A stretch of DNA of 64,000 bases. Origin: JAGIBJ01 sp032119795 (GTDB lineage Bacteria > Actinomycetota > Thermoleophilia > Solirubrobacterales > Solirubrobacteraceae). Made by a program: the position numbers and the translations under genes. Positions 42,904-51,738 of this stretch are shown here, piece after piece. The DNA lies in the NCBI GenBank assembly GCA_032119795.1, contig JAUMFO010000016.1, positions 1 through 64,000 on the forward strand, in the 5' to 3' direction. The first letter of the stretch is position 1. Each line of letters begins with the position of its first letter. Under the pieces are notes generated by a model. That model was given only the letters and a program-made list of their open reading frames with translations. It ran no database searches and was not told the DNA's origin.

Positions 42904-43920
42904 CTAGTTGGTCGGGCGTCCGCGCCGGCGGGCGCGGAGCTCATCCAGGCTCTGGCGCTCGGCGTCGGTCAGCGAGTCCAGGCCACCCTCGGAGATCTTG
43001 TCGAGCAGGAGATCCAGGGCTAGGTCGTCGGCGGCACCGTCGGGGACGTTGGTGTCGACGCGCTGCGATCGCGGCCTCGGCCTCGTCGGCATCTGCAGAA
43101 TCTCCGCAGGCTCGCCTTCGTCCTTCTTCCGGCTCCAGAGCGGGCCGGGACGCTTGGACTCGGCGCCTCCCGGGGCGTTTGGGCGGCTGCTCGCTCGGCC
43201 GCGCTTCGGGGCCGACGTCTCACCCTTACGCTTGCGGCGTGGCAGGCGCACGTCGGGGACTTTGCCATAGCTGGCAAGGAGCTCAACCTTACGTGCCACT
43301 AGCGTGATGAGGGCCGCGGCCAGGGCCACCGTCAGCAGTCGGACCCAGTCGCGCGCCGAGACGTCGTTGATGACCTCGACCGCCGCGATCACACCGCCAA
43401 TCGCCCAAGCCGGAATGTTGAAGAAGAACCGGCGCGTGGGGTGTTCCGCGCAATACAGGAGCACCACGGTTAGCGAGAGGAGATCGAGATCGCCAAAGAG
43501 GGTGTTGGCGCCCAGAATCTGTGCCCAGAGGACGGCCGACGCCGGAATGATGACCACCGCACTGAACAGCAGCACCGCAAACGGACGGCGACCGACCTGG
43601 CGCTCGAGCTCCATGCCGAAGATCCAGAAGATCGCGGCGTTGATGACGTCCCAGATGCTGAACGACCGGACGTAGAGGTCCTGCACGTCAGTGACGTGCG
43701 CCCACGGCCAGCTGAAGAGACGCCACACCTCGGCGTTCATCACCTCGTCGGGCGTGAACCAGAGCTGCTGGGTTACGGGCTTTGTGGTCGGCTCGACCGC
43801 CCAGATGATGAGCGTGACGACCCACAGCAGCAGGACGAAGGTCGTCGTCGTGACGTCGAGCGACCCGAGGCGGAACCACGCCGGGTTGCTGTCGTCGCGA
43901 TCGGCTCCGCTGTAGCGCAC
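42904..43920 (-). CDS. Rhomboid-like membrane protein lacking catalytic residues
   Basis: 338 residues from GTG 43920. Helices from about 25 to 210: FVLLLWVVTLIIWAV, then WRLFSWPWAHV as in rhomboid loops, FSIWDVINAAIFWIFGMELE, FAVLLFSAVVIIP and later segments. The position of the rhomboid GxSG serine reads GANTLFG, and no later helix has the paired histidine. Residues 300-335 (LLLDKISEGGLDSLTDAERQ) match the C-terminal DUF6576-like helix common to actinobacterial rhomboids. A pseudo-protease is the likely reading. Confidence 0.75.
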   Translation of the reverse strand: MRYSGADRDDSNPAWFRLGSLDVTTTTFVLLLWVVTLIIWAVEPTTKPVTQQLWFTPDEVMNAEVWRLFSWPWAHVTDVQDLYVRSFSIWDVINAAIFWIFGMELERQVGRRPFAVLLFSAVVIIPASAVLWAQILGANTLFGDLDLLSLTVVLLYCAEHPTRRFFFNIPAWAIGGVIAAVEVINDVSARDWVRLLTVALAAALITLVARKVELLASYGKVPDVRLPRRKRKGETSAPKRGRASSRPNAPGGAESKRPGPLWSRKKDEGEPAEILQMPTRPRPRSQRVDTNVPDGAADDLALDLLLDKISEGGLDSLTDAERQSLDELRARRRGRPTN

Positions 43921-43966
43921 GACCCCAGGGTACCGGCGTCTGGCGTGGCCGACGCCAAACCCTTGC

Positions 43967-45778
43967 TCAGCCCGTGACCTCCGCCGGGACGGCCGCACTC
44001 GTGACGACGAGCTTCGTGGTCGTCTTCGCGCGGCCCGCCTCGCCACAGAATGGCTGTTTGCCGGTGGAGTCCACGGCGCCGCCGGTCGCCGGCACGATCG
44101 CCAAGAAGGAGTGGCGCAGGGGGCGCTCGGCAGCGGTGAACGCGACGCTGAAGGTGCCATCACGGTTGCGGTGCACGCCGACGATCGCCTTTCCGGAGTA
44201 CCCGCGGGAGCGGCCCATGTCCTCCCCGCAAGGGTTGGCGACCGTGCCGTCCCACTCGGTGCCCTCGTAGGTCCCGGTGCCCTCGGCGTTGTCTTCGTTC
44301 CACGGCAGGAACACGCTGCCGGTGCCCGTCATGTTGGTCTCAGCGACGCCGCTGCCGATCGTCTCGTTGTAGGTCACCGCGATCGTGAAGCGGTACCCGT
44401 CGGGCTTCTTCGGCTCGATCGTGTGGGTAAAGGTCGCGGCTCGGCCGGCCGTCGAGGTCACCTCGGCCGTGAGGCACCCTGGGGCATACGGATCCGGGCC
44501 CCACTTGCCAGCGGCGTCGGCAACGCTCGCGCGCAGGGTCGGGCCGCGCGTCGCCTCAGCGGCGAGCTGGCCGCAGGTGCTGGAGACCGTCCACTGCGCG
44601 TCGGTCACGACCTGCCCGGCCACGTCGGTCGCGCGCACCTGCCAGTTGGCCGTCGCCCCCTTGGTGACGTGCTCGGGGCGGTAGGACTCCAGCGACGTGC
44701 GGGCGCAGAGGCGTTGGTCGTACCAGCGGCCGTCGCCGACCTTCAACTCAGCCGAGACGGCGTCAACCTGCTGGGCCACGAGGCCAGCCAGGACGTTGCC
44801 TAGGGTGCGATCGATCGACGACGAGATCGCCCCCTTGGGCCCGAACAGTCGTGCGCCGCCAAGCACCGATTTGCCGTCGGTGCCTACGGGGATCGCTTTA
44901 CGATCGAGCACCGAGCGGTAGGTGCGCGTCGGGTCGCGGCGCAGCACCTTGCCGGTGCCGGCCATCTCGCTGCTGGTGCGCACCTCAAGCGCGCCGCGCA
45001 TCGCCACGTCGAAGCGCTCCGCGCGCCCACCGACGCCGACGTAGCCGTGCCAGTCGCCGTCGAAGATGATCGTGACGGCCACCACGCTGCGCACGCCGTG
45101 CTCGGCCGTCGCCTCGCCCCACGTCAGCCGGGTGTCGAACTTGGAAGGCACGTCGCCCGCGGCCGTCGGGCAGCGTGGCACGTCGGACCCAACGGACCCG
45201 AACTTCATGAACCCACCGGCGCCGCTGCGGTCGCGGATGTCGAGCGAGAACTCACCCTTCTGCGCCTGCATCTGAAGCGTCAGGTCGGCGCTTCGAAACT
45301 CCGTAGAGATGCGGCCGTTGGAGTCGACCGACGTCGACACCTGGTTGCCGAACGACGCCGGCGCGTTGGTGACCGTGGCGTTGCCGCCCGCGCCGCCAGC
45401 CGCTGCGGCCGCGCGGTGCGCCGCCCCGCCGAGAGCAGCGCGGCGCGCGGCACCAGACTTCGGCGCGGTGAGGAAGATCGGCTCGCCGGCGGCGGCGCGG
45501 GTCTGCGCGAAGGCAAACGCCTCGCGGGCGAGCTTCGCGGCGCGCGCGTTGCGTTTGCCCTTGCCCTTCCGCGCCTTGGGCTGGGCGCTGCGCACGCCTG
45601 CCACCGCCTGTTGGACGGCCACGAGCGGGGTCGGTGGCGTGGAGGTCAGGCACGCCGTCGGCTTACTGACGGCGCCAACCGTCGCGGTGCCCTTTGGGCA
45701 GGGCTTGGCACTCGCGGCCGCCGGGGTGAGCGCTGCGGCAGCGAGAGCGACCGCCACAACGGAGAGGGTTCTGCGCAT
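43967..45778 (-). CDS. Large secreted hypothetical protein
   Basis: 603 residues from ATG 45778. Signal peptide about 1-24 (TPAAASA-KPCPKG). A Lys/Arg/Ala-rich stretch (60-130) gives way to a beta-rich remainder: DLTLQMQAQKGEFSLDIRD, RLTWGEATAEHGVRSVVAVTIIF, YRFTIAVTYNETIGSG and GTFSVAFTAAERP. Contains about ten cysteines. No domain recognised. Distant resemblance at the N-terminus (CPKG after the signal) to other secreted proteins here is too weak to rely on. Confidence 0.75.
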   Translation of the reverse strand: MRRTLSVVAVALAAAALTPAAASAKPCPKGTATVGAVSKPTACLTSTPPTPLVAVQQAVAGVRSAQPKARKGKGKRNARAAKLAREAFAFAQTRAAAGEPIFLTAPKSGAARRAALGGAAHRAAAAAGGAGGNATVTNAPASFGNQVSTSVDSNGRISTEFRSADLTLQMQAQKGEFSLDIRDRSGAGGFMKFGSVGSDVPRCPTAAGDVPSKFDTRLTWGEATAEHGVRSVVAVTIIFDGDWHGYVGVGGRAERFDVAMRGALEVRTSSEMAGTGKVLRRDPTRTYRSVLDRKAIPVGTDGKSVLGGARLFGPKGAISSSIDRTLGNVLAGLVAQQVDAVSAELKVGDGRWYDQRLCARTSLESYRPEHVTKGATANWQVRATDVAGQVVTDAQWTVSSTCGQLAAEATRGPTLRASVADAAGKWGPDPYAPGCLTAEVTSTAGRAATFTHTIEPKKPDGYRFTIAVTYNETIGSGVAETNMTGTGSVFLPWNEDNAEGTGTYEGTEWDGTVANPCGEDMGRSRGYSGKAIVGVHRNRDGTFSVAFTAAERPLRHSFLAIVPATGGAVDSTGKQPFCGEAGRAKTTTKLVVTSAAVPAEVTG

Positions 45779-45865
45779 GTCCGGCGATGCTGGCGCCCGC
45801 GCAGCGATCTGTCCTCGGCCGTCCGGATCGAGTGCCGACACCGTTCGGTGTGGCCCCGTCGCGCG

Positions 45866-47251
45866 CTAGGGCCGGTAGGTCGTCAGGTACATGGCACCCG
45901 CGTTGTCGGTGCTGTTCGGAGCCTGGATCCACGTGGTAGCCGCGAACGCCTTCGGGCCAGATACGGATGCAGCGGTGGCCACCGTCCACGGCTGGACCCA
46001 AGCCGCAGCGGGCGCACCGATCGAGGCCCACACCCCGCCAGCAGGCCGCTGCATCAGCTGAACGCGGCCTCTGGTCTTCGCGGACGTCTGGCTCCATGCG
46101 GCAAAGGTGAGATCCGGCAACGAGGCGACCTTGGGCGGCCCGGCGATGCGGCTCGTGGACGACGCCAGGGCAGGCGGCGAGAACAGCCCACCAGCTCGGC
46201 GAACGCTCGAGTAGATGACGCCCGCAACGTCGCGGTCAGCGCGCTCGCGATGGTGGCGAGACAGCGCCACCTGCGTTCCGTCGGCTTCCACCCCGATCGC
46301 CAACGGTTCTCGCGGATCCGAGCCGGGCAGAGGACCGCGAGGGACGGTGGCCGACGAGGAATAGGCGCCCTCGGCCGACACGCCGACCGCGCGGCGCACG
46401 TCGCTCGTCGACGAGGACCACGCCACGACCGCGCCGCCCACGCCGGCGCCAACCTGCGGTGGAGCGACGGCGTACGACATCGTCTCCAGGACCACCGGCG
46501 GAGCGAATGCCGCGGCGCCGGGCGTGAGCGTGGTCGCCCAGATGCGCGCCGCCGTGTTCGTCGGCGCCGGGGCCGGTGGTGGCAGCGGTGGACTCGGAGA
46601 CTCGAGCCAGGCCAGCGCAACCCGGCCGTTGGGGAGCGCGGCCAGCGACGGTGGGTAGTACATGCTCAGCCCGAGCGTGACGGGTGCCCCGAAGCCCGCT
46701 CCAGGCGCGGCGATCGCGACCTGAACCGGGTCGTCGCTCGGATCTCCGATGGCGGTTTGCCAGGCCACGACCGCTCCGCCGGCTGGCGTGACGGCGACCC
46801 CGCCCAGCCGCAGGGTGGGCGCAGAACCGGGGGACGTGGTGATCAAGCTCCGTGCGGGGCCAAAGCGCTGGCCGGGCCTCGCGATCGCCACGCGCAGCCT
46901 CGTCCGGTTCCTGCTCACTTGCTCGGGCCACGCGGCGACTGCCGTCCCGTCGGCGCCGACCGCCACCTGCGGAGACAACGAAAAGCTCGTGCCGAGCCGC
47001 TGGTTCTCGCTCAGCCTGGTGCGCGTTCCCAGGCGGGCGCGGACGACGCTGAGTCGGCTGCTGCCCGACCCTTCGCTGCCGGACATGATCACGGCGACCC
47101 GGCCACCACCAGCTCCCACGCCGCCGGCGAAGACCGTCATGCCGCTGGGCGACACCACCCTGGGAGTGGTGGGTCGTGCCTGAGCGAGGGGTGCTGCCAG
47201 GCCAACCAGCAAACCGCTGCCGAGGATTGCCGGAACGAGAAGGGGCCGCAT
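45866..47251 (-). CDS. Secreted hypothetical protein, beta-propeller-like
   Basis: 461 residues, signal peptide ending near PLAQA-RPTTP. Repeating strands of the type VAVTPAGGAVVAWQ, LAALPNGRVALAWLE, VGAGVGGAVVAWSS and VASLPDLTFAAWSQ are spaced about 50-60 residues apart, as in sialidase-like or other propellers with an A-W ending. No catalytic residues or Asp-box are evident. Lies just before tRNA-Phe. Confidence 0.75.
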   Translation of the reverse strand: MRPLLVPAILGSGLLVGLAAPLAQARPTTPRVVSPSGMTVFAGGVGAGGGRVAVIMSGSEGSGSSRLSVVRARLGTRTRLSENQRLGTSFSLSPQVAVGADGTAVAAWPEQVSRNRTRLRVAIARPGQRFGPARSLITTSPGSAPTLRLGGVAVTPAGGAVVAWQTAIGDPSDDPVQVAIAAPGAGFGAPVTLGLSMYYPPSLAALPNGRVALAWLESPSPPLPPPAPAPTNTAARIWATTLTPGAAAFAPPVVLETMSYAVAPPQVGAGVGGAVVAWSSSTSDVRRAVGVSAEGAYSSSATVPRGPLPGSDPREPLAIGVEADGTQVALSRHHRERADRDVAGVIYSSVRRAGGLFSPPALASSTSRIAGPPKVASLPDLTFAAWSQTSAKTRGRVQLMQRPAGGVWASIGAPAAAWVQPWTVATAASVSGPKAFAATTWIQAPNSTDNAGAMYLTTYRP

Positions 47252-47360
47252 ACACCCAAGCTATGAACCGCGCCCTCACGCATCATCCGCGCCGCCACGC
47301 CGCCCAGACCGTTCTTCCCCGCAGGTTTGCCCGCAGCGACTACTGAGGGCACAGAACGAC

Positions 47361-47386
47361 GAAGGCCCCGCGTGGCGGGGCCTTCG
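47361..47386 (-). terminator. Terminator of tRNA-Phe
   Basis: GAAGGCCCCGCG / CGGGGCCTTC stem-loop 12 nt past the tRNA 3' end, on the minus strand followed by GTCGTTCTG. Compact, GC-rich and well placed for an intrinsic terminator. Confidence 0.8.
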
Positions 47387-47397
47387 ATTCGCCTTGA

Positions 47398-47470
47398 TGG
47401 CGAGACCGGGACTTGAACCCGGGACACCACGATTTTCAGTCGTGTGCTCTACCAACTGAGCTATCTCGCC
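47398..47470 (-). tRNA. tRNA-Phe (GAA)
   Basis: 73-nt cloverleaf. Acceptor GGCGAGA pairs with TCTCGCC plus discriminator A; D arm AGCTCAGTTGGTAGAGCA-like; anticodon loop CTGAAAA with anticodon GAA between ACGA/TCGT stem halves; T arm CCGGGTTCAAGTCCCGG. CCA is not encoded. The first 10 bases overlap the end of the convergent-looking long reading of the phosphoribosyltransferase gene. Confidence 0.98.
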
Positions 47471-48384
47471 GTGGCGGTGCCCAAACAGGAACCGCGGCGG
47501 CACATGGTAGCGGGACGCAGCGCGCGGTGGCGGCAGCGCTGGCCGGGCGGCGTAGCCTGCCGGTGGTGGGGCGCGCCAAGGAGGACAACAATCGCCGATT
47601 GTTGCGAGCGCGTGACGCCATCGACCGCGCCTATTCTCGGCCGCTCGACGTGCCCACGCTCGCGCTCGCGCCACGATCCTGCAGCTGACGCGGTGAGCCT
47701 CAGCCGGACCGCGGGTAAGCGCCGCAGCCGGGGCCGAGCGCGAGCCACGCGCGGGACCCGCTGACCGGCCAACAGCGCCACGACCTGTTCGTCGGTCGTC
47801 TGCCCGAAGTCGCGGTACCAGCGCCCAACGGCCTCGAAGTGTTCGGGCACGAGCACGCAGACGACGTCGTCGGCCTCCGCCTCGAGGGTGCGGACCGCCT
47901 CCTCGGACGCGACCGGGGCCGCCACGACCAGCCGCGCGGGCCCGAGCGCGCGCACCGACCGGGCGGCGGCGACGGCGGTGAGTCCGGTCGCCAGGCCGTC
48001 GTCGACGATGATCGCCGTGCGGCCCTCGACCGACGGCGGCGGCGTGCCGCGGTAGCGGCGCAGCCGACGCTCGAGTTCGCGCTGCTCGGCGGCGATGGTG
48101 TGGTCGAGCTGAGCCTGATCCATCCGCGCCGCGTGGACGGCCCGGTCGTCGACCACCAGGACGCCACCTTCGGCGATCGCGCCGACCGCGAACTCCGGGT
48201 GGCGGTAAGCGCCGAGCTTGCGCACGCCGACGATCCCCAGCGGGGCTCCCAGCGCCGCCGCGATCTCGGCCGCCACCGGAACGCCGCCGCGGGGAAGCGC
48301 CAAGATGATCGGCCGCTCGCCCGCGTAGGGCCGAACGCGCTCGGCGAGCACCCGGCCAGCGCCCGTGCGGTTGACGAACTCCAT
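47461..48384 (-). CDS. Phosphoribosyltransferase-family protein with aberrant C-terminus
   Basis: The PRPP-binding loop is IIVDDGLATGLT (about 125-136), and the frame opens with RVLAERVRPYAGERPIILALPRGGVPVAAEIA as in the common PRTase group. The domain normally ends near WYRDFGQTTDEQVVALLA (about 206). Here the frame carries on for another 100 Arg-rich residues and runs into the tRNA-Phe gene. That tail looks like non-coding sequence; a frameshift near 47760 would end the protein at 47700 in another frame. Domain confident, C-terminus not. Confidence 0.8.
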   Translation of the reverse strand: MEFVNRTGAGRVLAERVRPYAGERPIILALPRGGVPVAAEIAAALGAPLGIVGVRKLGAYRHPEFAVGAIAEGGVLVVDDRAVHAARMDQAQLDHTIAAEQRELERRLRRYRGTPPPSVEGRTAIIVDDGLATGLTAVAAARSVRALGPARLVVAAPVASEEAVRTLEAEADDVVCVLVPEHFEAVGRWYRDFGQTTDEQVVALLAGQRVPRVARARPRLRRLPAVRLRLTASAAGSWRERERGHVERPRIGAVDGVTRSQQSAIVVLLGAPHHRQATPPGQRCRHRALRPATMCRRGSCLGTATAR

Positions 48385-48480
48385 GCGCTCAGCGTGCCGC
48401 CTCCACGGCGGTCGTTGGGGCAGGGAGGTCCGTCAGGCCCGGTCGTCTACCCCCAGGGCCTCGGGCGTTCGCGGTCCCGT

Positions 48481-50550
48481 CTAGAGGGTGGCCGCGAGCT
48501 CGCTCGCTTGCGCGATGGCGCGCTTGGCGTCGAGTTCGGCGGCGACGTCGGCGCCGCCCACCAGATGCGTGCTGATGCCCGCCGCCACGAGCTCGTCGTG
48601 CAGGTCGCGGCGCGGCTCCTGGCCTGCGCAGATCACCACGTGGTCGACGGCGAGGATGCGGCGGTCGCCGTCGATCGTCACGTGCAGCCCGGCGTCGTCG
48701 ATCTTGTCGTAGGTGGCGCCGCCGATGAACTCGACGCCCTTGTGCTTGAGCGCCGCGCGGTGGACCCAGCCGCTGGTCTTGCCGAGGCCGTCGCCGAGCT
48801 TCGTCGTCTTGCGCTGCAGCAGGTAGACCGTCCGCGGCGACGGGGCGTGCTCGCCCTTCGTCAGGCCGCCGGCGGCCTGCTCGGGATCGGTGACGCCCCA
48901 CTCCTTCTGCCAGGCCGGGAGGTCGAGCGTGGGTGAGGTGTCGTGCGTGAGGAACTCGCCGACGTCGAAGCCGATGCCGCCGGCGCCGATGATCGCCACG
49001 CGCTGGCCGACCTGGACCTTGCCGGTGAGGACGTCGGCGTAGGCGACCACCTTCTCATGGTCGATGCCGTCGATCCCGGGTGTGCGCGGCGTGACGCCGG
49101 TGGCCAGGACGACGTGGTCATGGGCCTCAGCGACGAGCGTCTGCGCGGTGACGACAGACCCAAGTCGCTGCGTCACGCCGGTGAGCTCGAGCTGGCGGCG
49201 GAAGTAGCGCAGCGTCTCGTTGAACTCTTCCTTGCCGGGCACGCGACGGGCGAGGTTGAACTGCCCGCCGATCTCGGTATCGGCGTCGATCAGCTCGACG
49301 GTGTGGCCGCGCTGAGCGAGCACGGTCGACGCCGCGAGCCCGGCCGGGCCAGCGCCGACGACGGCGATCCGTTTGGCAGCGCCGGCCGCGACCGGCTCAT
49401 AGTTCAGCTCGGTCTCGCGACCCGCGCGGGGGTTCACCAGGCAGCTAGCGTGCTGGCGCTTGAAGACGTGGTCGAGGCAGGCCTGGTTGCAGGCGATGCA
49501 CGTGTTGATCTCGTCGGCGCGGTTCTCCGCGGCCTTGATCACGAAGTCGGCGTCGGCGAGGAGCGGCCGGGCCATTGAGACCATGTCGGCGTCGCCGGCG
49601 GCGAGGATGCCCTCAGCCACCTCGGGGGTGTTGATCCGGTTGCTGGCGACGACTGGGATCCCGACGTGGGGGCGCAGCTTGCCGGTGACCCAGCTGAAGG
49701 CGGCGCGCGGGACCGACGTGACGATCGTCGGGACGCGCGCCTCATGCCAGCCGATGCCGGTGTTGATGATCGTCGCGCCAGCGGCCTCGATGCCTTGGGC
49801 CAGCTCGACGACCTCGTCCCACGTCTGCCCGCCGGGCACGAGGTCGAGCATGGAGAGGCGGTAGACGATGATGAAGTCCGGGCCCACGGCCTCGCGCGTG
49901 CGGGCGACGATCTCCAGCGGCAGCCGCATCCGGTTCGCCGCCGAGCCGCCCCACTCGTCGGTGCGGTGGTTCGTCGCCGCCGAGATGAACTGGTTGATGA
50001 AGTAGCCCTCGGAGCCCATGATCTCGACGCCGTCGTAGCCGCCCTCGCGGGCCAGCGCCGCTGACTTGGCGAAGTCGTCGATCGTCTTGTGGACCTGCTT
50101 GCCCGTGAGCGCGCGGGCCTTGAAGGGGTTGATCGGCGCCTTGGTCGCGGAGGCCGAGACGTTGAACGGGTTGTAGCCGTAGCGGCCGGCGTGCAGGATC
50201 TGCAGGGCGATCTTGCCGCCGTTCTCGTGGACGGCGTCGGTGATCTCCAGGTGCGTCTTGGCGGCTGACTTCGTCGCCAGGCGCGAGCCGAACGGCGAGA
50301 GCCAGCCCTCGCGGCTTGGCGCGTACCCGCCGGTGACCATGAGGCCGACGCCGCCTTTGGCCCGCTCAGCGAAGTAGGCGGCGAGCTTGCCGGTGTCCTT
50401 GGTGCGGTCTTCCAGGCCGGTGTGCATGGAACCCATCAGCACGCGGTTCTTCAGCGTGGTGAAGCCCAGGTCGAGTGGCTCCAGCAGATGCGGGTACGGC
50501 GACGCGGGCGAGCCCGCGGCCGAGGTGGCGGCGTCTGAAGCAGAACCCAT
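48481..50550 (-). CDS. fadH: 2,4-dienoyl-CoA reductase (FadH-like, FMN/4Fe-4S/FAD)
   Basis: 689 residues, full length. N-terminal old-yellow-enzyme barrel (25-345) with LLEPLDLGFTTLKNRVLMGSMHTGLE; iron-sulfur ligands C351, C354, C358 and C370 in CIACNQACLDHVF and the following SCLVNP; then an FAD/NAD-binding part starting GAGPAG (399-404) with VAIIGAGGIGFDVGEFL. Reduces 2,4-dienoyl-CoA in oxidation of unsaturated fatty acids, with NADPH. Related enoate reductases share this layout, so the substrate is inferred. Confidence 0.92.
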   Translation of the reverse strand: MGSASDAATSAAGSPASPYPHLLEPLDLGFTTLKNRVLMGSMHTGLEDRTKDTGKLAAYFAERAKGGVGLMVTGGYAPSREGWLSPFGSRLATKSAAKTHLEITDAVHENGGKIALQILHAGRYGYNPFNVSASATKAPINPFKARALTGKQVHKTIDDFAKSAALAREGGYDGVEIMGSEGYFINQFISAATNHRTDEWGGSAANRMRLPLEIVARTREAVGPDFIIVYRLSMLDLVPGGQTWDEVVELAQGIEAAGATIINTGIGWHEARVPTIVTSVPRAAFSWVTGKLRPHVGIPVVASNRINTPEVAEGILAAGDADMVSMARPLLADADFVIKAAENRADEINTCIACNQACLDHVFKRQHASCLVNPRAGRETELNYEPVAAGAAKRIAVVGAGPAGLAASTVLAQRGHTVELIDADTEIGGQFNLARRVPGKEEFNETLRYFRRQLELTGVTQRLGSVVTAQTLVAEAHDHVVLATGVTPRTPGIDGIDHEKVVAYADVLTGKVQVGQRVAIIGAGGIGFDVGEFLTHDTSPTLDLPAWQKEWGVTDPEQAAGGLTKGEHAPSPRTVYLLQRKTTKLGDGLGKTSGWVHRAALKHKGVEFIGGATYDKIDDAGLHVTIDGDRRILAVDHVVICAGQEPRRDLHDELVAAGISTHLVGGADVAAELDAKRAIAQASELAATL

Positions 50551-50664
50551 AACGGTGTTCTAGCGGATCTTGGGAAGTGGTGCACTCCAATTGGCCGCCT
50601 GGGTGGCCAAGCCGGGGGCGGACCTGGGCCGAGCGGGGGACAGGCTCGACCAAGTTCGCCCCTT

Positions 50665-50810
50665 GGCGCGCCACCCTCGGTCTGGTTTGCAGCACGCCTC
50701 TGCAAACCAGTGGGCCCCGGGGGCGAAATCGCCGGCTGGCGCGTCACCCTCGGTCTGGTTTGCAGCACGTGTCTGCAAACCAGGGGGGGGGCGGGGCCGA
50801 AATTGCGCAC
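50665..50810. repeat. Tandem 73-bp repeat, each with a 10-bp hairpin
   Basis: Two units, 50665-50737 and 50738-50810. Each holds CACCCTCGGT followed by CTGGTTTGCA and its complement TGCAAACCAG separated by 9 nt (50682-50710 and 50755-50783). Hairpin arms are identical in both units, while the 9-nt loops (GCACGCCTC, GCACGTGTC) and following G-rich tails differ. A nine-G run lies at 50783-50791. Located between fadH and the universal stress gene. Confidence 0.85.
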
Positions 50811-50838
50811 CGAATAGCGCCCGCTGCGCTCAGCCGCC

Positions 50839-51726
50839 TCAGCCCGGCAGGACGACCGTCGGCACCGTCGCGTGCCGCAGGATCTCTGCAGCGCGGGAGC
50901 CCAGGAACACGCCACCGAGGCCGCCGCGAGGGCGCGAGCCGACGACCAGAATGTCTCCCGGGGCCCACTCGACGGACTCCATCGCACCCTCCCAATCGAT
51001 GCCGTCACCGAAGACCTTGTCGATCCACATCGTCGGCAGCTCCAGCTCGGCCAGGCCACGGATCGCCCGGTCGACGGTCTCCGTCATCTGCTCGTGCCAC
51101 TGCGCTGAGAGCTCCGACCCGTACGCCATTCCGCCGTGCATCGGAGACGCACCGGCGGCCTGGCGGACCCAGAACGTGACCGTCCGCAGCATCCCGTCGA
51201 CGCGGTGAGCGAGTTCGGCGCCGAACTGCAGGCCCACGCGGCTCGCATCGTCGGCGCCAAACGCCACATTCAGTCGTCGGACGGGGTGCGCCGGGTCGCT
51301 GCCGGCGTAGCCTGCCGGCGGGATATGCACGGGCACCGATGCACTGTTGAGCAGGCCGTGGGCGGTGTCGCCGACGTTCACGCAGCCTGGCCGCCCGCCT
51401 GCCGCCGAGCCCAGCACGAGGTGCCGCGAGCCTTCCTGGTCGGCGAGCTTCAGCAGCCCCGCGCGGACGGACCGTGCGATCACCGGGAACCGATCGATGA
51501 GGGAGTCGCCGAGGATCTCGCGAGCCTCGGTCATCACGTCGGCAGCGATCAGCGCCGCAAAGTCCTCGTCGCTCATCCCGACGCGCAACGGCGACGGGAC
51601 ACCCGGCGCCACGACGATCACGCAGGCGGCGATGACCGGCTCATGCAGCGCCTGCGCGAGCTCGGCGGCCAGCCGCAGCGCGCCCGTGTTGCGCTGGCCC
51701 GGCTTGAGCCCGACGACGATCGCCAC
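50839..51726 (-). CDS. Tandem universal stress protein
   Basis: 295 residues made of two UspA-like halves. The second shows the nucleotide-binding ending VVGSRPRGGLGGVFLGSRAAEILRHATVPTVVLPG (G-2x-G-9x-G-S/T type). The first half has the parallel stretch LVLGSAAGGRPG and HGLLNSASVPVHIPP, lacking part of the motif, so only the second half may bind ATP. Cytoplasmic. Followed 12 nt upstream by the GT-PHP gene. Confidence 0.9.
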   Translation of the reverse strand: MAIVVGLKPGQRNTGALRLAAELAQALHEPVIAACVIVVAPGVPSPLRVGMSDEDFAALIAADVMTEAREILGDSLIDRFPVIARSVRAGLLKLADQEGSRHLVLGSAAGGRPGCVNVGDTAHGLLNSASVPVHIPPAGYAGSDPAHPVRRLNVAFGADDASRVGLQFGAELAHRVDGMLRTVTFWVRQAAGASPMHGGMAYGSELSAQWHEQMTETVDRAIRGLAELELPTMWIDKVFGDGIDWEGAMESVEWAPGDILVVGSRPRGGLGGVFLGSRAAEILRHATVPTVVLPG

Positions 51727-51738
51727 GCGCGAGCTCCG

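Noticed and set aside
48385..48480. Small gene or terminator between the phosphoribosyltransferase and fadH
   Set aside because: Only short, weak inverted repeats and no plausible start with a ribosome-binding site.
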